DNA of 64,000 bases from Bradyrhizobium monzae (GTDB lineage Bacteria > Pseudomonadota > Alphaproteobacteria > Rhizobiales > Xanthobacteraceae). Each line of letters begins with the position of its first letter. Position 1 is the stretch's first letter. The notes below the pieces were generated by a model that was given only the letters and a program-made list of their open reading frames with translations, did not search any database and was not told the origin of the DNA. Shown here piece after piece: positions 45,182 to 52,962 of this stretch. The stretch covers positions 620,001-684,000 of the forward strand of contig NZ_JAIRDQ010000002.1 in NCBI RefSeq assembly GCF_021458635.1, read 5' to 3'. The position numbers were made by a program, and so were the translations under genes.

Positions 45182-45415
45182 TCACCTCAACAGATAGGGA
45201 ATGTTGACGGTAACGGCGCCGGTCGGGCAATCGGCCTCGCAGGGCATGCAGTACCAGCACTCGTCATAGGCCATGTAGGCCTTGCCGGTCATGTCGCTGA
45301 TGCGCAGCACGTCGAGCGGACAGACGTCGACGCACACGGTACAGCCCTTGTCGGCGATGCATTTGGCGTCGTCGACGACCACCGGAACCGATGTCTGATA
45401 GGACGCGAGAGGCAT
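45182..45415 (-). CDS. 2x[4Fe-4S] ferredoxin, AprB-like
   Basis: A 77-residue ferredoxin. Cluster one uses C19-x5-C25-x2-C28-x3-C32-P, cluster two uses C53-x2-C56-x2-C59-x3-C63-P. The second half (ECWYCMPCEADCPTGAVTV) resembles the beta subunit of adenylylsulfate reductase (AprB), but AprB is longer, with a tail that wraps the alpha subunit; this protein lacks that tail. It lies 31 bases after the flavoprotein gene and is probably its electron carrier. Confidence 0.9.
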   Translation of the reverse strand: MPLASYQTSVPVVVDDAKCIADKGCTVCVDVCPLDVLRISDMTGKAYMAYDECWYCMPCEADCPTGAVTVNIPYLLR

Positions 45416-45446
45416 TTGATGTCTCCAGTTGCTATGGTGCGGTGGA

Positions 45447-47189
45447 TCAGGCGGAGGCGCGGATGCGCTGCTTGTCGTAGAGGTCCTTCTCGTCGTCGGC
45501 GATCGGCACGACGTAAGGCTCGACCGCGCGCTTCTCGCTGGTCATCTTGCCATTCTGGTTCGACAGCAGCGTGTGGCAGAACCAGTTCTCGTTGTCCTTC
45601 TCGGGGAAATCTGTGCGCCAGTGGTAGAGGCCCCAGCGGCTTTCCTCGCGGTAGAGCGAAGCGTGCACCGCCATGTCGGCGCAGTCCATGATCGACTGCA
45701 CTTCGAGCGCGCGAAGCAGCTCGTGCGCATTGCGGGCGATCATGTGCTCCTGCATGTCCTGGCGCGTCTCGGCGAGGCGGCGCATGCCGAGCTCATATTT
45801 GCGCGTGACCTTCGGTGGCTGGAGATAGTCATTCACCAGGCGGCGGGTCTTGTACTCGACCTGGTTCGGTGGAATGCCATCCTCGCGCCTGGTCGGCGCC
45901 AGCACCCGGTCGCGCTCTTTCGCGACATCGGCCGCGTCGAATTCGGCGAAGTCATGGCTGTCGGCGAACTCCATCGCGTCGATGCCGGCAACCGAGCCAT
46001 TGGTGAAGGCGCCGAGCATGTAATTGTGCGGCACGCTCGCCATATCGCCGGCGGCATAGAGGCCGGGCACGGTGGTGCGGGCATTGTCGTCGACGAACAC
46101 GCCGGAGGCGCTGTGGCCGGAGCAGAAGCCGATCTCCGAGATGTGCATCTCGATCGAGTCGTTGCGGTAGTCGACCCCGCGCCCCTGCTGGAACAGGCCG
46201 CGCGTCGGCCGCTCGACCTTGTGCAGCGTGGACTCGATCTCCGAGATCGTGTCGGGGTGGAGATGCTTGAGCTGGAGGAACACCGGGCCCTTGCCTGACA
46301 ACAGCTCGTTGTAAAATTCCAGCATCATCTGGCCGGACCAGTAGTCGCATTCAATGAAGCGTGAGCCCTCGTTGTTGGCCGTAAACGCGCCGAACGGACC
46401 GGCGACATAGGCGCAAGCCGGGCCGTTGTAATCCTTGATCAGCGGATTGATCTGGTAGCATTCGAGGTTCGCGAGTGCGGCGCCGGCGTGATAGGCCATC
46501 GAATAGCCATCGCCGGAATTGGCGGCGTTCTCGTAGGTGCCGAACATGTAGCCGGACGTCGGCAGGCCGAGGCGGCCGGCGGCGCCCATGCACAGGATCA
46601 CGGCCTTGGCCTTGATCACCAGGATCTCGGCAGTGCGGGTGTTGACAGAGATCGCCCCCGCGATGCGGCCGTCGGACGATTTGAGCAGCCGGGTCGCCAT
46701 GTAACGGTTGGAGATCAGGATGCGGGCGCGGCGGAGCTGGCGGTACAGCGCCTTCTTCACGGTCTCGCCGTTCGGCATCGGCAGAACATAGGTGCCGATG
46801 TGGTGCACCTTCTTGACGGCATAGTCGCCGTTCTCGTTCTTCAGGAAGCGGATGCCGAAGCTGTCGAGCTCCTCGATGATCTTGTAGCAGTTCTGGGCGT
46901 ATTTATAGACCGCCTTCTGATCGACAATGCCGTCATTGGCGATGGTGATTTCCTTGGTGTACTGCTCCGGCGTCGCATAGCCGGGGATGACGGCGTTGTT
47001 CAGCCCGTCCATGCCCATTGAGATCGCGCCGGAACGCTTGACGTTGGCCTTTTCGAGCAGGACGACATTGGCCTTCGGATTCCTGAGCTTCGCCTTTAAT
47101 GCCGCCATCGGACCGGCCGTGCCGCCGCCGATCACCAGCACATCGCAGGAAACCTCCGAAAGTCCGTCGACGATCTGATCTAGTGCCAT
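45447..47189 (-). CDS. FAD-dependent oxidoreductase, AprA/fumarate-reductase flavoprotein family
   Basis: A 580-residue flavoprotein. The FAD motif is VIGGGTAGPMAAL (residues 20-32), followed by LLEKANVKRSGAISMGMDGLN. The middle part has GYMFGTYENAANSGDGYSM and the C-terminal half GLYAAGDMASVPHNYMLGAFTNGSVAG and a helical tail ending DLYDKQRIRASA. The architecture and the neighbour (two-cluster ferredoxin) resemble the adenylylsulfate reductase alpha subunit rather than fumarate reductase, for which a membrane anchor is missing. Whether the AprA active-site Arg and His are conserved cannot be settled by eye. It is the first gene of a three-gene operon. Confidence 0.88.
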   Translation of the reverse strand: MALDQIVDGLSEVSCDVLVIGGGTAGPMAALKAKLRNPKANVVLLEKANVKRSGAISMGMDGLNNAVIPGYATPEQYTKEITIANDGIVDQKAVYKYAQNCYKIIEELDSFGIRFLKNENGDYAVKKVHHIGTYVLPMPNGETVKKALYRQLRRARILISNRYMATRLLKSSDGRIAGAISVNTRTAEILVIKAKAVILCMGAAGRLGLPTSGYMFGTYENAANSGDGYSMAYHAGAALANLECYQINPLIKDYNGPACAYVAGPFGAFTANNEGSRFIECDYWSGQMMLEFYNELLSGKGPVFLQLKHLHPDTISEIESTLHKVERPTRGLFQQGRGVDYRNDSIEMHISEIGFCSGHSASGVFVDDNARTTVPGLYAAGDMASVPHNYMLGAFTNGSVAGIDAMEFADSHDFAEFDAADVAKERDRVLAPTRREDGIPPNQVEYKTRRLVNDYLQPPKVTRKYELGMRRLAETRQDMQEHMIARNAHELLRALEVQSIMDCADMAVHASLYREESRWGLYHWRTDFPEKDNENWFCHTLLSNQNGKMTSEKRAVEPYVVPIADDEKDLYDKQRIRASA

Positions 47190-47256
47190 CGCTTGCTCCT
47201 GGTTCGCCGATCCGGCGCCTTTGCATCAGATTTGTTCAGGAGGCGTCCCAGCGATA

Positions 47257-47268
47257 GCAATTAGTTGT
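47257..47268. promoter_or_regulatory. GCAAYTARTTGY motif 1 (flavoprotein operon)
   Basis: GCAATTAGTTGT, 68 bases upstream of the flavoprotein start. In the gene's direction it reads ACAACTAATTGCTATC, nearly identical to motif 2 read toward the DUF971 gene. Confidence 0.6.
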
Positions 47269-47288
47269 CGCGGGGAGCCGATTTGCTC

Positions 47289-48062
47289 TCAGCGCTCGAC
47301 AAAAGCCTTTTCGATCACGAAATGCCCGGGCTGGCTGTGATTGCCTTCGACAAAGCCGCGCGCGGAGAACATCGCAGGCAGTTCCTCAAGCATCGCGGGG
47401 CTCCCGCACAGCATGATGCGGTCGGTTTCGATATCGAGACCGGATTGCCCGATATCGTCGAACAGCTGATTGGACGAGATCAGATCGGTGATACGGCCGC
47501 GATTCCGGAACGGCTCGCGGGTCACGGTCGGGTAGTAGACGAGCTTGTCGCGGATCAGGGGTCCGAAGAATTCGTGATTGCGCAAGCCGTCGACGACGTG
47601 CTCGCCATAAGCGAGTTCGGAGACCTGGCGGCAGCCATGGGCGAGCACGATGGTCTCGTAATTCTCATAGACATCGGGGTCCTTGATCAGGCTTGCGAAC
47701 GGAGCGAGGCCCGTGCCGGTCGAGAGCAGCAGAAGACGCTTGCCCGGAATGAGGTTGCCGGTGATCAGCGTGCCCGTCGCCTTGCGGCCGACCAGGATAA
47801 TGTCGCCTTCCCTGATCTTCTGAAGGCGCGAGGTCAGCGGGCCGTCCTGCACCTTGATCGAGAAGAATTCGAGCGCTTCCTCGTGATTTGCGCTGGCCAT
47901 GCTGTAAGCGCGCATCAACGGCTTGCCTTCGACTTCCAGTCCGATCATCGCGAACTGGCCGTTCTGGAAGCGGAAGCCCGGATCCCGCGTCGCAGTGAAG
48001 CTGAACAGGGACTCGGTCCAGTGCCTGACCGACAAAACCGTTTCCTTCTGAAATGCGCTCAT
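47289..48062 (-). CDS. fpr: Ferredoxin-NADP(+) reductase
   Basis: A 257-residue reductase of the bacterial Fpr class. FAD-binding motif RAYSMASANHEEALEFFSIKV, then GTLITGNLIPGKRLLLLSTGTGLAPFASLI for NADP, and the C-terminal LCGSPAMLEELPAMFSARGFVEG with HFVIEKAFVER. The start is the ATG behind AAGGAGAGACA; an upstream extension is not conserved. It lies next to the ferredoxin-flavoprotein operon and probably supplies electrons from NADPH to the ferredoxin. Motif 2 in its divergent promoter supports joint control. Confidence 0.93.
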   Translation of the reverse strand: MSAFQKETVLSVRHWTESLFSFTATRDPGFRFQNGQFAMIGLEVEGKPLMRAYSMASANHEEALEFFSIKVQDGPLTSRLQKIREGDIILVGRKATGTLITGNLIPGKRLLLLSTGTGLAPFASLIKDPDVYENYETIVLAHGCRQVSELAYGEHVVDGLRNHEFFGPLIRDKLVYYPTVTREPFRNRGRITDLISSNQLFDDIGQSGLDIETDRIMLCGSPAMLEELPAMFSARGFVEGNHSQPGHFVIEKAFVER

Positions 48063-48214
48063 TGTCTCTCCTTGGCTCGCGACGACGCGCAAGGTTTCGG
48101 AGAGACGGGACTCCGGCAACGCGGAAACGACATTCCCGGTCGATTAGTTTCACATTTCGTCGGTGACGATCGAAGAACAGGCATCGACGAACGTGCGATT
48201 GCGCGCCGACGCTG

Positions 48215-48226
48215 GCAATTAGTTGC
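48215..48226. promoter_or_regulatory. GCAAYTARTTGY motif 2 (fpr/DUF971 divergent promoter)
   Basis: GCAATTAGTTGC, a palindrome broken only at one base pair, 48 bases upstream of the DUF971 start. Read toward that gene the block continues GGCAATTAGTTGCTATCC. Confidence 0.65.
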
Positions 48227-48273
48227 TATCCGAGCGCGCCGGCGCTGACGTAGAGAGGAATCGGAGGTTCGTC

Positions 48274-48576
48274 ATGACCATGACTTTGGTGGCACCGACC
48301 GTGGCCGACTATGAGGCAAGCGCCGATCTCGCGACGCTCCTCGTCCGCACGACCGAAGGCGACGCTCTCAGCGTTCCCGCCGAAAAACTCCGCCTCTCAT
48401 GCAAATGCGCCCACTGCACCCGCGCCCGCTTCGACGGCCGCTTCCCCGAATGCTTTCCGGGCATCGCCATCACCGAGGTCGGCGATCTCGGCTATGGGCT
48501 GAATATCTCGTTTTCGGACGGGCACAATCGGGGAATTTACCCGAAGCAGTATTTGTTGAGTTTGGCGGAGCGGTAA
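48274..48576 (+). CDS. DUF971 (gamma-butyrobetaine hydroxylase N-terminal-like) protein
   Basis: A 100-residue stand-alone DUF971 protein. Three Cys at 43, 45 and 48 (LSCKCAHC) suit zinc binding, and the C-terminal GYGLNISFSDGHNRGIYPKQYL is the family's core. The same domain occurs at the N-terminus of gamma-butyrobetaine hydroxylases and at the end of some Mrp/ApbC Fe-S carrier proteins. The second link fits the ferredoxin next door, so a role in maturing the Fe-S partner is possible but unproven. GGAGG precedes the ATG I chose; a longer frame upstream has no support. Confidence 0.85.
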   Translation: MTMTLVAPTVADYEASADLATLLVRTTEGDALSVPAEKLRLSCKCAHCTRARFDGRFPECFPGIAITEVGDLGYGLNISFSDGHNRGIYPKQYLLSLAER

Positions 48577-48651
48577 CCCACTCACGACGCTGGAGAGGGG
48601 TTTCACCCAAGCAGCGGCCTCCGCCGGCATTCCCCGCTAACGTCCCCCATC

Positions 48652-48667
48652 TGGCACGGACATTGCT
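48652..48667 (+). promoter_or_regulatory. Sigma-54 promoter of the Crp/Fnr gene
   Basis: TGGCACG GACA TTGCT, an exact match to the -24/-12 consensus with the required 12-base GG-to-GC distance. The predicted start site is near 48677, leaving a 28-base leader before the ATG. No clear NtrC or NifA upstream site was seen in the 130-base gap. Confidence 0.8.
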
Positions 48668-48704
48668 CCTCTTTAGAACGATTTGAACGTTCCGGAGGCA
48701 GACG

Positions 48705-49478
48705 ATGTTGCAGGCGGCGAGTGCGATTCGCGGGACCGTTCCCCCGGTAGTCCGGCCTGCAGGCAGTTCCTCGCTGCTCCTCACCGAGAACCAGCAATGG
48801 ATCGGCGGCCCGCCGCCGCTGATGGACAAGCTGACGCCGCGCGAGCGGGAGCTCGTGCTGAAGCAGGGCCGGCGAAAAGTGCTCAACCGCGGCCAGACGC
48901 TGTTCAGCCAGGGCGGCAAACATGACGGCATCTGGCTGATCGAAAGCGGCCGCATCCGCGTGTTCTACACCTCCCCGCTCGGACGCGAGATCACGCTCGC
49001 CTACTGGCATGTCGGCAATTTCGTCGGCGGACCCGAAGTGTTCGAGGGCACCGTGCATCAATGGTCCGGCGTCGCATCCAGCAATTGCAGCGTGGTGCAC
49101 CTGCCCGGAAAGGAACTGCGGTCACTGGCCGTCGAGATACCGAACCTCGCGATTGGTCTGATCGAGGGCCTGACCTTCAAGGGCAAATGCTATTCGGCAC
49201 TGGCCCAGATGCTGGGAACACGGTCGATCACGCAGCGCCTCGCACACCTGCTGCTGCATCTCGTGGATCTCTATGGCGTCGACGACGCCGACGGGCGCGT
49301 GATTGCCGCTGCCTTCACCCATGCCGACATCGCCCACATGGTCGGCGCCACCAGGCAATGGGTCACGATCAGCCTGAAACGCATGCAGGAGAAGGGAATC
49401 GTCCTGACCAAGCGTTCGCAGATCGTGGTCTGCCGGACCGACGCGCTGGAGGAGATGCGCGGCCAAGGGACAGACTAA
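48705..49478 (+). CDS. Crp/Fnr-family transcriptional regulator
   Basis: A 257-residue regulator. The cyclic-nucleotide-binding-like domain (residues 45-165) has GRIRVFYTSPLGREITLAYW and lacks the Cys cluster of Fnr. The C-terminal helix-turn-helix is FTHADIAHMVGATRQWVTISLKRMQEKGI, with recognition helix ATRQWVTISLKRM. It begins with an unusual 40-residue N-terminal extension. It is transcribed from a sigma-54 promoter and sits between the flavoprotein-ferredoxin genes and the ABC importer, so it is the likely regulator of both, perhaps through the GCAAYTARTTGY motif. Confidence 0.9.
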   Translation: MLQAASAIRGTVPPVVRPAGSSSLLLTENQQWIGGPPPLMDKLTPRERELVLKQGRRKVLNRGQTLFSQGGKHDGIWLIESGRIRVFYTSPLGREITLAYWHVGNFVGGPEVFEGTVHQWSGVASSNCSVVHLPGKELRSLAVEIPNLAIGLIEGLTFKGKCYSALAQMLGTRSITQRLAHLLLHLVDLYGVDDADGRVIAAAFTHADIAHMVGATRQWVTISLKRMQEKGIVLTKRSQIVVCRTDALEEMRGQGTD

Positions 49479-49546
49479 GGCCGCTGCACAGGCAAGCGGC
49501 TTTATAGTGCAGGACTGCCCAAGGAGTATGCAATCAGCTTTTCCCG

Positions 49547-49558
49547 GCAACTAATCGA
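49547..49558. promoter_or_regulatory. GCAAYTARTTGY motif 3 (ABC importer)
   Basis: GCAACTAATCGA, 73 bases upstream of the binding-protein start. The left half matches motif 1 and 2, the right half is degenerate, so this is the weakest of the three. Confidence 0.4.
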
Positions 49559-49630
49559 CTGCGGTCATCATTCCGGATTTGCCCTGCCGGTGCCCTCACC
49601 CAATCATGGCACCACAGCACATCCAACCGA

Positions 49631-51064
49631 ATGAGAATGAGAATGGTCCGCCATCTTCCCACGCTCTCGATCGCGATGTCGGTGACGTCGCTGGCGCTAC
49701 TGCTGGCGCAGCCGGCTTCGGCGGAAACCGTCACCCTCGGCATCGGAACGCAGGACACCACGACCAACACGGTGACCGCGGGCGTCGTTATCCGCCAGCT
49801 TCATCTCCTCGAAAAATATCTGCCCAACGACGGCAAATATTCCAACATCAAGTTCGAGCTGGAGTGGCAGAACTTTACGTCCGGTCCGCCCGTCACCAAT
49901 GCGATGATGGCGAACAAGCTGCAGATCGGCATGATGGGCGACTATCCGCTGATCGTGAACGGCTTCACCTTCGACAGCAATCCCGAAAGCAAGAGCCGCC
50001 TGATCGGCATCGCTGCCTACAGCCTCTCCGGCTCCGGCAACGGCATTGTCGTTCACAAGGATTCGCCCTACTACGATCTCGCCGATCTTAAGGGCAAGCT
50101 CGTCAGCGTGCCCTTCGGCTCCGCCGCCCACGGTATGGTGCTGAAGGCGATGCAGGACCGCGGCTATTCGTCCGATTTCTTCCAGCTCGTCAGCCAGAGC
50201 CCGGAGGTCGGCTCGACAAATCTCCAGGAGAAGAAGATCGACGCGCATGCCGACTTCGTCCCCTTTGCCGAATTGCTCCCCTTCCGCGGCTTCGCACGAA
50301 AGATTTTTGACGGCGTCGAGACCAATCTGCCGACCTTCCACGGCATCGTCGTCCGCACCGATTTCGCCGAGAAATATCCCGAGGTCGTCGTCGCCTACTT
50401 CAAAGCGCTGATCGCCGCCAACCAGTGGCTGCGCGACGACCCCAAGCTTGCGGCCGAAAAGATCCAGGAATGGACCGGCATCAACAAGGAAGTCGTTTAC
50501 ATCTTCCTCGGTCCCAGCGGCAACATGACCACCGATCCCACGATCAAGCCAGCGCTGATCGATGCGGCCACCGCCGACGTCAAGGTGCTGCAGAACCTCG
50601 GCCGCATGAAGGAGTTCGATCCCAAGAAGTGGGTCGACGACAGCTACGTCCGCAAGGCCTATGCCGAGATGAAGCTCGACTATGACGCGCAGCTTGCGAG
50701 CACCATGAACTACGAAATCTCGGGCGAGGACGGCTTCTGCAAGAAGCCGATCACCGATCCGCGCAAGGCCGGCGAGGTCTGGGTCGACGAGGCCGGCATC
50801 CTGCCGTTCTCGTCGGCGAGTTGCACGTTAGGGGCCTATGCCGACTTCAAGGCCAAGGGCAAGAAGATCAACGTCGCCTACGTCTTCGACACCACGCGCG
50901 GCATCAAGCTGTTCGCCGACCAGGCCTTCTTCGCAGTTGGTAATGGCGACGTCGCGCCCTTCCTGCTCAAGAAGGACGCGGAAGCCTATGCCGCCAAGAT
51001 CAGCGGCAAGGTGCTCGGCTTCGACGAGGCGGTGAAGGCGGCGGTTAGCGGAGGCAAGACGTGA
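49631..51064 (+). CDS. ABC transporter substrate-binding protein (SsuA/NrtA-like) fused to a NosL-like domain
   Basis: A 477-residue exported protein. After a Sec signal (cleavage after PASA) comes an SsuA/TauA/NrtA-type binding domain (about residues 35-350), with MMANKLQIGMMGDYPLIVNG, LADLKGKLVSVPFGSAAHG and FHGIVVRTDFAEKYPEVV. From about residue 365 the sequence changes to a NosL-like domain: AYVFDTTRGIKLFADQAFFAVG, then a DAEAYAAKISGKVLGFDEA ending. NosL is a copper chaperone in nitrous-oxide reductase assembly; its usual Cys-Met metal ligands are not intact here (Cys at 370 and 398). The fusion suggests a metal-dependent or oxidation-sensitive ligand. It is coupled to the permease by a GTGA overlap. 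Confidence 0.85.
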   Translation: MRMRMVRHLPTLSIAMSVTSLALLLAQPASAETVTLGIGTQDTTTNTVTAGVVIRQLHLLEKYLPNDGKYSNIKFELEWQNFTSGPPVTNAMMANKLQIGMMGDYPLIVNGFTFDSNPESKSRLIGIAAYSLSGSGNGIVVHKDSPYYDLADLKGKLVSVPFGSAAHGMVLKAMQDRGYSSDFFQLVSQSPEVGSTNLQEKKIDAHADFVPFAELLPFRGFARKIFDGVETNLPTFHGIVVRTDFAEKYPEVVVAYFKALIAANQWLRDDPKLAAEKIQEWTGINKEVVYIFLGPSGNMTTDPTIKPALIDAATADVKVLQNLGRMKEFDPKKWVDDSYVRKAYAEMKLDYDAQLASTMNYEISGEDGFCKKPITDPRKAGEVWVDEAGILPFSSASCTLGAYADFKAKGKKINVAYVFDTTRGIKLFADQAFFAVGNGDVAPFLLKKDAEAYAAKISGKVLGFDEAVKAAVSGGKT

Positions 51065-51969
51065 GCAGTCCCGCCATCCTCAGACATTCAGAGCACAGCA
51101 GCATGCCCGCAGCCATAGCCGAGGCAGGCCCCGTTCCCGCCGTCACGCCCCCCGCAACACCGCCCTCGTTCGGTACACTGGCGCTGCGCTGGTACCGGCT
51201 GAACCAAGACCGGCTGCGCGCGACCGCGATCGGCATCATCTCGCTGCTCGCCTTCCTGCTGGTCTGGCACCTGCTCACGACCTACCGGGTCGTGTTCTTC
51301 GTGCGCTTCACCAACGTGCCCTCGCCGCTCGCGGTCTATGCGAGCTTTACCAAGGCGATCCACGATCCCAAATTTCTCCTGCACATCGTCTTGAGCTGCC
51401 GGCGCATCTTCATTGGCTTCTCGCTTGCCGCCATCGTCGGCGTGCCGCTCGGCCTGATCATGGGCCGCTTCAAGCTTGTCCACGAGATCATTTTCCCCGT
51501 TGCGGAAGTGCTGCGGCCGATCCCGGCGATCGCCTGGGTGCCGATGGCGATCATGCTGTGGCCGACCAACGAGCAGAGCATCGTCTTCATCACCTTCCTC
51601 GGCTCGTTCTTCCCCATCCTGGTCAACACGCTGCACGGCATGTCGCTGGTCGATCCCGTGCTGGTGCGCGCCGCGCAGTGTCTCGGCGCACGCGAGCGCT
51701 CGATCTTCCGCGAGGTGTATTTTCCGGCATCGCTGCCGCACATCTTCACCGGCCTCACCGTCGGCATGGGCGTCGCCTGGGTGTCGCTGATCGCGGCCGA
51801 GATGATCTCGGGCCAGTACGGCATCGGCTATTTCACCTGGGAGGCCTATTCGCTGGTCCAGTATCCCGATATCGCGCTTGGCATGATCGCGATCGGCGTG
51901 CTTGGCCTCGGATCGAGTGTGCTGATCAGGGGTGCGGGACATCTGGTGATGCCATGGAGGCCGACATGA
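51061..51969 (+). CDS. ABC transporter permease (SsuC/NrtB type)
   Basis: A 302-residue permease starting at a GTG that overlaps the binding-protein stop. A 45-residue Pro/Ala-rich cytoplasmic N-terminus precedes the membrane part. The core has RRIFIGFSLAAIVGVPLGLIMG, RPIPAIAWVPMAIMLWP and AAQCLGARERSIFREVYFPASLPHIFTGL, the coupling region of the nitrate/sulfonate/taurine family. Six helices are expected. The substrate class (sulfonate, nitrate, taurine, cyanate, or an amine precursor) cannot be told apart by sequence alone. Confidence 0.92.
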   Translation: MSSPAILRHSEHSSMPAAIAEAGPVPAVTPPATPPSFGTLALRWYRLNQDRLRATAIGIISLLAFLLVWHLLTTYRVVFFVRFTNVPSPLAVYASFTKAIHDPKFLLHIVLSCRRIFIGFSLAAIVGVPLGLIMGRFKLVHEIIFPVAEVLRPIPAIAWVPMAIMLWPTNEQSIVFITFLGSFFPILVNTLHGMSLVDPVLVRAAQCLGARERSIFREVYFPASLPHIFTGLTVGMGVAWVSLIAAEMISGQYGIGYFTWEAYSLVQYPDIALGMIAIGVLGLGSSVLIRGAGHLVMPWRPT

Positions 51970-52838
51970 GCGAGAGGCTGGCTAGCCCGTCGAAGGGCCA
52001 TATCGAGGTCAGGAATTTTTCCCTCAGCTATGACAGCATCGAGGGACCGGTTCAGGCCGTCACCGATACGCAGATCCATGTGAAGCCCGGCGAGTTCGTC
52101 TCGATCGTCGGTCCATCCGGCTGCGGAAAATCGACCCTGCTCAATGCGGTCGCGGGCTTTCTCAAGCCAACCACGGGCATCGTTACCGTCGACGGCGACC
52201 GCGTGGGCGGCCCCAGCGCCGAGCGCGGCATGGTGTTCCAGCAATATTCACTGTTTCCCTGGAAGACAGTGCGGGAGAATGTCGAGTTTGGCCTGAAGAT
52301 GCGCGGCATGCCGCGTTCGCAGCGCGAGCGCGCCGCGCGCACGCTGCTAGGTCTCGCGGGCCTCGAAGCTTTCGAGAAGCACTATCCTGAAAAGCTCTCG
52401 GGCGGCATGAAGCAGCGCGTCGGCATCGTGCGCGCGCTCGCGACGGGCCCAAAGGTGCTGCTGCTGGATGAGCCGTTCGGCGCGCTCGACGCGCAGACCC
52501 GGGTCATCATGCAGCAGATCCTCACCAACATGTGGCAGCGGCTAAAGATCTCGGTGCTGTTCGTGACCCACGACATCGACGAGGCGATCTTCCTCTCCGA
52601 CCGTGTCTACTGCATGACCGCGCGTCCAGGCTCAATCAAGGCCGAGATCCCGATTCCCCTGGAGCGGCCGCGGCAGCAATCGATGATGATGTCCTCGGAA
52701 TTTCTTGCACTGCGCCGCGGGCTGATGTCGCTGATCCGCGAGGAAAGCCTGAAGGCGATGGGCGGCGAGATCAGCGACATGGGTATGCAGGGACTCAACA
52801 TCGAGCTGCAGGGCCATTCGCTGGCGGATGTGATTTGA
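51966..52838 (+). CDS. ABC transporter ATP-binding protein (SsuB/NrtD type)
   Basis: A 290-residue ATPase. Walker A GPSGCGKST, signature LSGGMKQRVGIVRAL, Walker B LLLDEPFGALDA, H-loop VTHDIDEA. The ATG overlaps the permease stop; an in-frame start four codons earlier is possible. The gene completes a three-gene importer, ending before a dispersed repeat. It has a 30-residue C-terminal extension beyond the usual end (MQGLNIELQGHSLADVI) of unknown role. Confidence 0.93.
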   Translation: MSERLASPSKGHIEVRNFSLSYDSIEGPVQAVTDTQIHVKPGEFVSIVGPSGCGKSTLLNAVAGFLKPTTGIVTVDGDRVGGPSAERGMVFQQYSLFPWKTVRENVEFGLKMRGMPRSQRERAARTLLGLAGLEAFEKHYPEKLSGGMKQRVGIVRALATGPKVLLLDEPFGALDAQTRVIMQQILTNMWQRLKISVLFVTHDIDEAIFLSDRVYCMTARPGSIKAEIPIPLERPRQQSMMMSSEFLALRRGLMSLIREESLKAMGGEISDMGMQGLNIELQGHSLADVI

Positions 52839-52868
52839 TTCACTCCCGCTAGCGACGGAGGCCGTTTC

Positions 52869-52950
52869 GGTGGGCAAAGCGGAGCGTGCCCACCACTATC
52901 CCTATTCTTGAAAGATAGTGGGCACGGCGCTTCGCGCCTTTGCTACGGCA
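52869..52950. repeat. Dispersed GTGGGCAAAGCG repeat, copy 2
   Basis: Begins GGTGGGCAAAGCGGAGCG, TGCCCACCA, and ends TTTGCTACGGCA, with a CACTATC/GATAGTG stem and a GGCGC/GCGCC stem between. It shares both ends with copy 1 at 30175-30266. It lies between the ATPase and the convergent YeiH gene. Confidence 0.65.
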
Positions 52951-52962
52951 GTTTCACTCTAT

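Noticed and set aside
45447..47189. Calling the flavoprotein a succinate dehydrogenase or fumarate reductase subunit
   Set aside because: There is no Fe-S subunit of the SdhB type and no membrane anchor gene nearby, and the partner is a small two-cluster ferredoxin.
48676..48692. GAAC repeats resembling a LexA box upstream of the Crp/Fnr gene
   Set aside because: The spacing (GAAC-N5-GAAC) does not match the rhizobial LexA site, which needs seven intervening bases.
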